A stretch of DNA of 64,000 bases from Nonomuraea antri (GTDB lineage Bacteria > Actinomycetota > Actinomycetes > Streptosporangiales > Streptosporangiaceae): assembly GCF_013283785.1 (NCBI RefSeq), contig NZ_JABCPZ010000031.1, forward strand, positions 1-64,000, given 5' to 3'. The translations under genes were made by a program, and so were the position numbers. The notes beneath the pieces are model-generated. The model worked only from the letters and a program-made list of their open reading frames with translations. It was not told where the DNA came from and made no database searches. The stretch's first letter is position 1; every line of letters begins with the position of its first letter. Shown in pieces: positions 1-7,343 of this stretch.

Positions 1-554
1 GGGGTGGGGGACGGGCTGCCGCCGGTCACCGGGCGCAGCGACCACTGCTTGGTGGCCACCGAGTCGCAGGAGTTCTGCTGCAGGACGGCGCCCGCGGCGG
101 TGGAGCTGTCCTTGACGTTGAGACACTTGCCGCCGTTGGCGTTGACCACCCGGTAGTGCGCCCCTGCGGCGACCAGTTGCCAGGTCTGCGAGGCGGCGCC
201 GGTGCACGTCTCCTGCTGCACGGCCTTGCCCGCGCTGGTCGAGGCGTCGCGCACCCCGGCGCACTTGCCGCTGTGCCTGGCCTTGAGCTGGTAGTTCGAC
301 CCGGCGGCGACGAGCGTGAACACCTGCCCGGCGCCCTCGGCGCAGGCGCTCTGCACGAGCTGCACGCCGTCGGCGGTGCTCTGCCCGGGCACGGCGGCGC
401 ACAGCCCGCTCCCGGCGTTGGCCAGCAGGTAGTCGCCGGCGGCCGGGGCGGCCGCGGCCGGCGTGTGCAGCGCGGCCACCAGGCCGCCGGTGGCGATGAG
501 GCCGGAGGTCAGCACGACCGTCAGGCGTCTGCCCAGGGGTCGGTTCTCGCGCAC
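1..554 (-). CDS. Secreted ricin-type beta-trefoil lectin protein, 3' end beyond window edge
   Basis: The reverse strand is open from a GTG at 554 to the left edge (about 184 codons seen). A GGAG sits about 8 bases upstream of the GTG. Residues 1-35 form a Sec signal peptide: charged start (RENRPLGRR), hydrophobic core, AAAAPA cleavage region. The rest reads as ricin-B repeats, with spaced Cys and the Q-x-W-type motifs SQTWQL and TKQWSL plus GKCLNV. The domain binds galactose or other sugars. Because it sits at the N-terminus, a catalytic or second binding domain may follow to the left, and the last visible residues (Gly-Ser-Pro-Thr) look like a linker. It is divergent from the glycan-use cluster, so a role in extracellular glycan binding is likely (inference). 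An ATG at 565 is out of frame. Confidence 0.85.
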   Translation of the reverse strand, partial: MRENRPLGRRLTVVLTSGLIATGGLVAALHTPAAAAPAAGDYLLANAGSGLCAAVPGQSTADGVQLVQSACAEGAGQVFTLVAAGSNYQLKARHSGKCAGVRDASTSAGKAVQQETCTGAASQTWQLVAAGAHYRVVNANGGKCLNVKDSSTAAGAVLQQNSCDSVATKQWSLRPVTGGSPSPT

Positions 555-898
555 GTTGGCTCCATTCGTTACGAGCGTGGGCTCGCGGTTCGGGGGGTGG
601 AACGGGGATCGCCCTACGATTCAGATACCAACCGGTTGCAGACACAGTGAGCCGGAAGCTGAGGGCTCAGTCAAGATGTCCAGCTAAAACTGCAAACGCC
701 CGCAGGCGTTATGCCAGGTTATGCGGATATTTCTGCAACAACCGCTTGTAAGAAACATCGAGTAAACCCTCATTCCCCGATGCCTGTTGACTCCGTCCGC
801 GCTGTTGATTACGTTCTGGGAAAAATCAGCAATCGATTTCTCACGAGCGGGCGAAGCGAAGGCAGACATCGGACCGGCACCCACGCGAAGGGCGGGCC
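555..898. other. Intergenic region upstream of the glycan cluster
   Basis: This 344-base divergent region between the lectin gene and the isomerase-like gene has no convincing gene. Its right half is noticeably AT-richer than its surroundings (about 690-845) and should hold the promoters. It contains the first AATCGATT-type operator at 829-840. A possible -35 (TTGATT, 805-810) lies 17 bases before the operator, but I cannot assign a clear -10. Confidence 0.6.
829..840. promoter_or_regulatory. Operator site 1 of the AATCGATT family
   Basis: GCAATCGATTTC holds the 8-bp palindrome AATCGATT with G and C at the outer positions. Closely related sites occur at 2532-2543 and 4154-4165. The geometry (12 bp, central CG) is that of LacI-family operators, which is an inference. 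It lies 59 bases before the isomerase-like gene. Confidence 0.6.
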
Positions 899-2530
899 AT
901 GTACCAATTCCCTCAGCTCATCGAGCCGCCGGCGGCCGAACCCGGCGTCGTCTACACCGTGGCCAGCGGCGACCTGCGCCAGGGCGCGAACCGTACCTGC
1001 TGGCCGGTGCAGGAGAAACTGGAGCGGGACCTCGCGGCGGCGGTGCGCGACCTGGGCTGGACGGTGCGCCGGGGCCACGACGTCGACCCGGCCAAGGGGC
1101 ACGGCTTCATCGACAGCCAGCGGGCCGGCATCGAGGTGTTCAAGCGCTTACCCCCCGACGCGCCGCTGATCGTGGTCGAGGCGGTCTGGCAGTACAGCCA
1201 CCACGTGCTGGCCGGGCTGCGCGGCCACCGCGGCCCGGTCCTCGTCGTGGCCAACTGGAGCGGACGCTGGCCCGGCCTGGTCGGCCTGCTGAACCTGGCG
1301 GGCAGCCTGACCAAGGCGGGCCGGCCGTACTCGGTGTTGTGGAGCGCGGACTTCACCGACGAATGGGGCAGGCAGGGGCTCAAGACCTGGCTCGACACCG
1401 GCGAGCTGACCCACGACACCAGCCACGTCACCGACCTGCCGGACCTGGCCGAACTGCCCCCGACGCCGGAGTCCGAGCTGGGCCGGGCCATCGCGCGCCG
1501 GCTCGTCGCGGACAAGGCGATCATCGGCGTTTTCGACGAGGGCTGCATGGGGATGTACAACGCCATCATCGACGACGAACTGCTCAACCCGCTGGGCATC
1601 TACAAGGAGCGGCTGTCGCAGAGCGCGCTCGTCGCCGAGATGGACCGGGTCGGCGACGCCGAGGCGCACGCCGTCCGCGCCTGGCTCGACAAGGCGGGCC
1701 TGACCTTCCACCTCGGCGCCGACGACGCCACCGAGCTCACCGAGGCGCAGCTCACCAGCCAGTTCAAGATGTACGTCGCGGCCCTGCGCATCGCCGACGA
1801 CTTCGGCCTGGACGCCGTCGGCATCCAGTACCAGCAGGGACTCAAGGACGTGGTCCCGGCCAGCGACCTGGCCGAGGGGCTGCTCAACAACGTCGAGCGC
1901 CCGCCGGTGCGCAGCCGCGACGGCGCCCGCGAGCTCTACCCGGGCCGCCCGCTGCCGCACTTCAACGAGGTGGACGAGGGCGTCGCGGTCGACTCGCTGA
2001 TCACCAACAGGATCTGGACCGCGATGGGCCTCGACCCCGCCACCACCCTGCACGACGTGCGCTGGGGCGAGGCGTACGAGGGCCGGTTCATCTGGGTCTT
2101 CGAGATCTCCGGCGCGGTGCCCGCCTCGCACCACGGCGGCTACCACAGGTCGTGGAGCATGCGGCAGCCGCCGATGTACTTCCCGCTGGGCGGCGGCACG
2201 CTGAGCGGGGTGTCCAAACCCGGCGAGATCGTCTGGTCGCGGGTGTTCATCATGGACGGCGACCTGCACCTCGACCTGGGCCGGGCCACCGTGGTCGCGC
2301 TGCCCGACGAGGAGACCAGGCGCAGGCTCGACGCCACCACCCCGCAGTGGCCGATCATGCACGCGTTACTGCACGGGGTCACCCGCGACCAGTTCATGGC
2401 CCGCCACCGGGCCAACCACCTCAACGTGGCCTACGCCCCCGACGCCGAGAGCGCGGACCGGGCGCTGACGGCCAAGGCCGCGGCGTTCGCCGAGCTCGGC
2501 GTGCACGTCCACCTCTGCGGAGTCTCGTAG
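899..2530 (+). CDS. L-fucose/L-arabinose isomerase-family protein
   Basis: A 543-residue cytoplasmic protein without signal or membrane segments, the usual size for the L-fucose isomerase family (aldose-ketose isomerases that need a divalent metal). The family-like stretches are an N-terminal sugar-isomerase fold with VLVVANWSG (about residues 115-123), a middle FDEGCMGMYNAI motif (about 206-217) and a C-terminal half with GIQYQQGLKD. I could not place the metal-binding Glu/Asp/His with certainty, so the substrate is open. It is the first gene of a co-directional cluster with a sugar ABC importer and a GH116 glycosidase. This suggests it processes a deoxy- or pentose sugar released from the imported glycan. 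The start is ATG 899 with a GGGCGGG just upstream. Confidence 0.7.
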   Translation: MYQFPQLIEPPAAEPGVVYTVASGDLRQGANRTCWPVQEKLERDLAAAVRDLGWTVRRGHDVDPAKGHGFIDSQRAGIEVFKRLPPDAPLIVVEAVWQYSHHVLAGLRGHRGPVLVVANWSGRWPGLVGLLNLAGSLTKAGRPYSVLWSADFTDEWGRQGLKTWLDTGELTHDTSHVTDLPDLAELPPTPESELGRAIARRLVADKAIIGVFDEGCMGMYNAIIDDELLNPLGIYKERLSQSALVAEMDRVGDAEAHAVRAWLDKAGLTFHLGADDATELTEAQLTSQFKMYVAALRIADDFGLDAVGIQYQQGLKDVVPASDLAEGLLNNVERPPVRSRDGARELYPGRPLPHFNEVDEGVAVDSLITNRIWTAMGLDPATTLHDVRWGEAYEGRFIWVFEISGAVPASHHGGYHRSWSMRQPPMYFPLGGGTLSGVSKPGEIVWSRVFIMDGDLHLDLGRATVVALPDEETRRRLDATTPQWPIMHALLHGVTRDQFMARHRANHLNVAYAPDAESADRALTAKAAAFAELGVHVHLCGVS

Positions 2531-2531
2531 C

Positions 2532-2543
2532 GAAATCGATTCC
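2532..2543. promoter_or_regulatory. Operator site 2 of the AATCGATT family
   Basis: GAAATCGATTCC lies immediately after the isomerase stop codon and 17 bases before the next start. It shares the AATCGATT core with the sites at 829 and 4154. Confidence 0.6.
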
Positions 2544-2560
2544 CCTTCCAGGAGGGCCCG

Positions 2561-4108
2561 GTGCAGCTCCTACGCATCACGATCGCGCTGATCCTGTTGG
2601 CCGGCCTGCTCCCGGCCGCGCACGCCCAGGCCACCACCGCCACCACGACCGCCACCGCCACGTCCGCCGCCGCGACCACCACCGCGACCGCCGCCCGCTC
2701 GCCGGCCGTCGTGGTGAGCAAGCTGACCGGGCCAGGCTCGCTCAGCGCCACCGACGTGAACTGGAAGGTCAAGGCGACCGATCTCGGCATCATGTGGGAC
2801 AACGGGGCCGGTCAGATCCTGGCCGCCTTCGGTGACACGTTCGGCGACACGTGGCGGCCGCCGGGCGCGAACGGCGACGACTGGCGCAGCCAGGTGCTCC
2901 TGCGCAGCACGGACCGGAACCTGGCCGACGGCATGTCGTTCAGCGGCGCGGCCACCGACGCGCCCGGCCACGCCAAGCAGCTCATCCCGAGCAAGAAGAT
3001 CGACGGCGACGAGATCACGGTGATCCCCACGGCCGGGGTGTCGGTGGGGACACGCCAGTACCTCGCCTACATGTCGGTACGGCACTGGGGCGACCCGGGC
3101 GTCTGGGACACCAACCACGCCTCGATCGCCTACTCCGACGACAACGGCCAGAACTGGGTCACCGGCGGCCCCCGCTGGGACAACCCGGGCGGGACGAACC
3201 ACTTCCAGATGGCCGCGTTCGTCCGCCGCGACGGCTACGTCTACCTGTTCGGCACCCCGAACGGCCGCAACGGCGCCGCCTACCTGGCCAGGGTGCCGGA
3301 GACCGCGGTGCTGACCAAGTCCGCCTACCAGTACTGGACCGGCGACGCCTGGCGCACCGGCCAGGACACGCAGGCCGTCCCGGTGGTCGCGGCCCCGGTG
3401 TCGGAGCTGTCGGTGCAGTTCAACGCCTACACCGGCAAGTGGCTGATGACGTACCTGCGGGGCAGCGACGTGGTGCTGCGCAGCGCGCCCGCGCCCACCG
3501 GCCCGTGGAGCGCGCCGTCCGTGGTGGCCAGTTCCGCGGACTTCCCCGGCCTGTACGGCGGCTTCATGCACCCCTGGTCGCCGGGCCCCGACCTCTACCT
3601 GGCGCTGTCGGAGTGGACGCCGTACAACGTGTACCTGATCAGGATCCGGCTGAACCCCGACGCGACGATCACCAACCCGAACCTCGTCGGCGACCCGAGC
3701 TTCGAACGCCAGACGACGGGCACGGTGTCGGCGCCCTGGGCGGTGCGCGGCAACGGCGGCATCGACCACGGCACCTGGGCGTTCACCGCCGACCGTAACG
3801 CCTTCGTCCGCTACAACCGGGGCTGGCACGACCTGCACCAGGTCGTCGCGGTCGAGCGGAACACGAACTACACCCTGACCGGCCGGCTCAGGACCTCACC
3901 GAACAACGACAACGGCTTCTTCGGCGTGCGGAACCCGGGCGGGCTCCCGTTCGCCGAGGTCAACTTCCGGGCGGTCGGCGCCTGGACCAAGTTCACCGTC
4001 ACCTTCAACAGCGGGCAGCGCGGCTCCGTCGAGGTCTTCGCCGGGATCTGGACCGACAACGGCGACATGTGGCTGCAGCTCGACGACGTCGCTCTGGTCA
4101 AGCCCTGA
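2561..4108 (+). CDS. Secreted DUF4185 beta-propeller protein with C-terminal carbohydrate-binding module
   Basis: 515 residues from GTG 2561, preceded by AGGAGGG (2550-2556). Residues 1-22 are a Sec signal peptide ending AHAQ, then comes a Thr/Ala-rich linker to about residue 45. Residues about 50-370 match DUF4185, a glycosidase-like propeller domain, with GDTFGDTW, the YSDDNGQNW Asp-box-like motif and GGFMHPW. Residues about 375-515 look like a CBM4/22-type jelly roll: it opens with NLVGDPSFE and closes with WLQLDDVALVKP. It probably acts outside the cell, binding or cutting a glycan whose products the adjacent importer takes up. The enzymatic activity is not proven for the family. It is separated from the isomerase by only 30 bases. 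Confidence 0.8.
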   Translation: MQLLRITIALILLAGLLPAAHAQATTATTTATATSAAATTTATAARSPAVVVSKLTGPGSLSATDVNWKVKATDLGIMWDNGAGQILAAFGDTFGDTWRPPGANGDDWRSQVLLRSTDRNLADGMSFSGAATDAPGHAKQLIPSKKIDGDEITVIPTAGVSVGTRQYLAYMSVRHWGDPGVWDTNHASIAYSDDNGQNWVTGGPRWDNPGGTNHFQMAAFVRRDGYVYLFGTPNGRNGAAYLARVPETAVLTKSAYQYWTGDAWRTGQDTQAVPVVAAPVSELSVQFNAYTGKWLMTYLRGSDVVLRSAPAPTGPWSAPSVVASSADFPGLYGGFMHPWSPGPDLYLALSEWTPYNVYLIRIRLNPDATITNPNLVGDPSFERQTTGTVSAPWAVRGNGGIDHGTWAFTADRNAFVRYNRGWHDLHQVVAVERNTNYTLTGRLRTSPNNDNGFFGVRNPGGLPFAEVNFRAVGAWTKFTVTFNSGQRGSVEVFAGIWTDNGDMWLQLDDVALVKP

Positions 4109-4129
4109 GCCGCGCCCGGCGCGCGGCTC
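4107..4129 (+). terminator. Hairpin at the end of the DUF4185 gene
   Basis: GAGCCGCGC and GCGCGGCTC pair perfectly over 9 bp around a 5-base loop, beginning within the stop codon. There is no T run. It may terminate partly, or protect the upstream message before the transporter operon. Confidence 0.5.
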
Positions 4130-4153
4130 CGCGGCGCACTCGATGAGATCGGG

Positions 4154-4165
4154 GTAATCGATTTC
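4154..4165. promoter_or_regulatory. Operator site 3 of the AATCGATT family
   Basis: GTAATCGATTTC, 51 bases before the sugar-binding lipoprotein gene, with the same core and outer G/C as the sites at 829 and 2532. Confidence 0.6.
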
Positions 4166-4216
4166 CAGCTCCGGGGCATTCCCGGACTCACCCCCACGTC
4201 CCCGGAAGGAGACGAC

Positions 4217-5539
4217 GTGCGCACACCACTCATCAGGTTGATCGCGGTCGTGGCCGGCGCGGCGGCGCTGGCCGCCGGCTGCGGGTCGGGCGGCAGGACC
4301 CCCGCGCAGGGCGGCGGCAAGGCGGAGATCACGCTGTGGCAGCAGAAGTTCACCGACCAGGAGGACGCCTGGTACAAGAAGGCGGTCGCCGCGTTCAACA
4401 AGGCGCAGAACCAGGTCGTGCTCAAGCACGTGATCGTGCCTGCGGACGTGTGGGACCAGAAGATGAAGGCCGCCCAGGCCGCGCGCAAGGCGCCCGACGT
4501 CTACACGGTGAACTACAGCAAGGTCCCCGGCTTCGCCCGCACCGGCCAGATCCAGGCGCTCGACCAGCTCATCCCGGCCGACAAGTGGGCCGGCCTGCGG
4601 GAGCCGGTGGTCGGCTCGGTGCGTTACCAGGGCCGCACGTACGCCTACCCGATGCTGGTCGAGCCGTCCACGGTGCTGTACTACCGCAAGGACCTGTTCG
4701 CCAAGGCCGGGCTCGACCCCGCCCGCCCGCCGGCCACCTGGCAGGAGGTCATCGACTACGGCAGGAAGCTGACCACCAAGGACGTGGCCGGATTCGTCAC
4801 CGCCGCCAACCAGATCGACCTGGGCTGGTCGACGTGGGGCCTGCAGCTGAACGCCGCAGGCCACCTGCCGATCAGCGACGACTGGTCGGCCCCGCGCGCC
4901 GCCGACCCCAAGTACAAGCAGTTGCTGCAGGTCTACCAGACCCTCTACCAGCAGGGGATCATGCCCAAGGAGCCGCTGGCGCCGTACGCGGACGCCAACC
5001 CGCTGGGCCAGGGCAAGACCGCGATGATGGTCTGCGGCTCGTGGGCGGCGAGCGTGTTCCTGTCGGACTACCCGAACCTGGTGCCGCAGATCGGCGCGGC
5101 GGCCCTGCCCTCCTTCGACGGCGACGCCACCAAGCCCACCGCCACGCTCGGCGGCTGGACGCTCGCCGTGGACGCCAGGTCGAGGAACGCCAAGGCGGCG
5201 GCCGACTTCGTCTCCTGGCTGCTGGCCGGTGACACCGCGCTGCTGACCGAGTTCTTCAGGACCACCAAGTTCTCCAAGTACTCGCCCAGGGCCGCGGTGG
5301 CCGACGCGATCAACGGCGACCCGGCGGCGGCGCAGAACCCCTGGGCCAAGACCATCGAGGAACAGGTGGTCAAGTACGCCAAGCCCGAGCCCAGCTACGA
5401 CTGGGCGATCAGCCTGGCCTTCGGCAAGGCGATGGAGCAGGCGATGCAGGGCAAGGACGTCGACCAGGCGCTGCGGGCGGCCGACGCCGAGATCAAGGAC
5501 CTGATCGCCAAGAACGACCTGGCCGGACAGGGTTCCTGA
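4217..5539 (+). CDS. CUT1-type sugar ABC transporter substrate-binding lipoprotein
   Basis: 440 residues from GTG 4217 with GGAAGGAG upstream. The N-terminus is a lipoprotein signal with lipobox LAAGC (Cys about residue 22), so the mature protein is lipid-anchored outside the membrane. The body is a group 1 extracellular solute-binding fold, with ITLWQQKFTDQE near the start, YAYPMLVEPSTVLYYRKDLF and VCGSWAASVF. It captures an oligosaccharide and delivers it to the two permeases that follow. The substrate is unknown. The flanking GH116 glycosidase and fucose-isomerase-like enzyme suggest a heteroglycan fragment. Confidence 0.9.
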   Translation: MRTPLIRLIAVVAGAAALAAGCGSGGRTPAQGGGKAEITLWQQKFTDQEDAWYKKAVAAFNKAQNQVVLKHVIVPADVWDQKMKAAQAARKAPDVYTVNYSKVPGFARTGQIQALDQLIPADKWAGLREPVVGSVRYQGRTYAYPMLVEPSTVLYYRKDLFAKAGLDPARPPATWQEVIDYGRKLTTKDVAGFVTAANQIDLGWSTWGLQLNAAGHLPISDDWSAPRAADPKYKQLLQVYQTLYQQGIMPKEPLAPYADANPLGQGKTAMMVCGSWAASVFLSDYPNLVPQIGAAALPSFDGDATKPTATLGGWTLAVDARSRNAKAAADFVSWLLAGDTALLTEFFRTTKFSKYSPRAAVADAINGDPAAAQNPWAKTIEEQVVKYAKPEPSYDWAISLAFGKAMEQAMQGKDVDQALRAADAEIKDLIAKNDLAGQGS

Positions 5540-5592
5540 CCAGAGCGCCCGCCGCCGGCCCCCGGCCCGGCGGCGGGGAAGGGAGTGCCCCC

Positions 5593-6528
5593 GTGGCTGT
5601 CACGTCACTGCGCGCCGCCACCCGCGCGCGGCGCGCCGCCGGCGTCCGCGCCGGTCCCAGGCGGGCGAACCGGACGGCGTACGTCATGCTCGCGCCGCTG
5701 CTGGTCCTCCTGGCCGTCTTCGTGCTCTGGCCGCTGCTGCACGCGGTCTACATCAGCTTCTTCACCTGGAGCTTCTACGACCCGGCCGTCTTCGTCGGGC
5801 TGAAGAACTACCTCGACGTGCTCACCGACGCCGAGTTCGTCGACGCCGTCGTACGCGGGCTGCTCTTCTCGGCCATGGTGGTGCCCGCCCAGGTCACGAT
5901 CGCCTTCGTGTTCGCGAACCTGGTCAAGGCGGTGAGCAGGCGGATGGCGGCGGTGCTGAAGGTGACCATCTACGTCCCCGCGGTGATCTCCGAGGTGATC
6001 GCCGCCATCGTGTTCGCGCTCATCTACACCCATCGCGGCGGCGTGCTGAACTGGTTCCTGGACTTCTTCGGCGTCGAGGCCGTCCCCTGGCTCGGCGACA
6101 CCGCCACGGCGCTGCCCGCCCTGGCGGTGCCGGCGATCTGGATCGGCATGGGCGTGGCGTCCCTGATCATGCTGGCCGGGCTGCTCGACATCCCGGAGGC
6201 GTACTACGAGTGCGCCTCGCTGGACGGCGCCGGCCCGTGGACGAAGATGTTCCGCATCACGCTGCCGCTGATGAAGAACGTGATCCTGTTTCTGCTGGTC
6301 ACCGGATTCGCGGCGTCGCTGCAGTTCCTCATCCTGCCGCTGGTCATGACCCAGGGCGGGCCGGTGAACTCCACCAACCTGCCGAACCTGTTCATCCTGC
6401 AGCACTTCAACACCGACCTGTACGTCGGCTACTCGATCGCCGCGGCGCTGCTGCTGCTCGGCGTGCTCGGCGCGGTGTCGGCGGTCATCTTCCGGCTGGT
6501 CAGATCCGAGAAGGCGATGGACGGATGA
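5593..6528 (+). CDS. Sugar ABC transporter permease, MalF/UgpA type
   Basis: 311 residues from GTG 5593 with GGGAG upstream. It has six predicted membrane helices, beginning with MLAPLLVLLAVFVLW near residue 36. The inner-membrane EAA loop that docks the ATPase is seen at about residue 208 (EAYYECASLDGAGPWTKMF). It lies 53 bases after the binding-protein gene and overlaps the next permease by ATGA. No ATPase gene is in the cluster. Actinomycete CUT1 systems usually share one ATPase (MsiK type) encoded elsewhere. Confidence 0.92.
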   Translation: MAVTSLRAATRARRAAGVRAGPRRANRTAYVMLAPLLVLLAVFVLWPLLHAVYISFFTWSFYDPAVFVGLKNYLDVLTDAEFVDAVVRGLLFSAMVVPAQVTIAFVFANLVKAVSRRMAAVLKVTIYVPAVISEVIAAIVFALIYTHRGGVLNWFLDFFGVEAVPWLGDTATALPALAVPAIWIGMGVASLIMLAGLLDIPEAYYECASLDGAGPWTKMFRITLPLMKNVILFLLVTGFAASLQFLILPLVMTQGGPVNSTNLPNLFILQHFNTDLYVGYSIAAALLLLGVLGAVSAVIFRLVRSEKAMDG

Positions 6529-7343
6529 GAGATCTCGGTGGAGCGCTCGTCAGGTACGCCCTGGCCGCGCTGTTCGTCGTCGCCGCGCTGTTCCCGCTGG
6601 CCTGGCTGGCGGTGGCCGGGTTCAAGGCGAAGACCGAGGTCGTGGCCACGCCGTTCCAGTTCTTCCCCGAGGTGTGGCGCTGGGACAACTACGCGCGCAT
6701 GGTGTCGGACGAGGCGTTCCTCCGCTCCCTGGGGGTGACCTTCGCCGGCGCGAGCCTGTTCGCGGCGCTGACCCTGGTGATCAACGCGCTCGGCGCGTAC
6801 GCGTTCGCCCGGCTGGAGTTCGCGTTCAAGCGCACCCTGTGGATCATCGTGATCGGCACCATGTTCATCCCGGGCATCGCGATCATGCTGACCTCGTTCA
6901 TCGTGGTGACCCAGCTCGGCCTGCTGGACAGCCTGGCGGTCCTGGTCATCCCGGGCGCGGCGTCGGGGTTGCAGGTGTTCTTCCTGCGCCAGTTCTTCCT
7001 GTCGGTGCCCGCCGCGCTGGAGGAGGCGGCGCAGCTCGACGGGGCGGGTCCGTGGCGCGTCTTCCGCCACATCTTCATCCCGCTGTCCAAGGGCGCGTTC
7101 GTGGTGGTCGCCGCCACGTCGTTCCTGCTGTTCTGGAACTCCTACGTCTGGCCGGTGCTCACCATCACCGACCCGGCGCTGTTCCCGGTGCAGCAGTACC
7201 TGGCCACCTTCCGCTCCGAACGCACGACCGAGGCGGGGCTGCTCATGGCCGGCTCGACGCTCGCCGCGCTGCCGGTCGTCGTCCTGTTCCTGATCTTCCA
7301 GCGGCACATCATCCGCGGCGTGCGCCTGTCGGGGCTCAAGTGA
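6525..7343 (+). CDS. Sugar ABC transporter permease, MalG/UgpE type
   Basis: 272 residues. The start is ATG 6525, overlapping the previous stop as ATGA. The frame stays open upstream, but only this start gives a normal MalG-like N-terminus (MRDLGGALVRY followed by the first helix). It has six membrane helices and an EAA loop (EEAAQLDGAGPWRVFRHIFIP). It forms the heterodimeric channel with the preceding permease. Its stop overlaps the GH116 start by GTGA, so all are translationally coupled. Confidence 0.92.
   Translation: MRDLGGALVRYALAALFVVAALFPLAWLAVAGFKAKTEVVATPFQFFPEVWRWDNYARMVSDEAFLRSLGVTFAGASLFAALTLVINALGAYAFARLEFAFKRTLWIIVIGTMFIPGIAIMLTSFIVVTQLGLLDSLAVLVIPGAASGLQVFFLRQFFLSVPAALEEAAQLDGAGPWRVFRHIFIPLSKGAFVVVAATSFLLFWNSYVWPVLTITDPALFPVQQYLATFRSERTTEAGLLMAGSTLAALPVVVLFLIFQRHIIRGVRLSGLK

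Noticed and set aside
787-2835. Long open frames on both strands overlapping the isomerase-like gene
   Set aside because: They are products of high GC: the Pro/Arg/Gly-rich translations lack domains, while the 899-2530 frame has family motifs and a ribosome site.
6674-7339. N-terminal extension of the GH116 gene to about 1056 residues
   Set aside because: The extra 220 residues overlap the permease in another frame and read as Arg/Pro/Gly-rich noise. GTG 7340 gives a canonical GBA2-type start with GTGA coupling.
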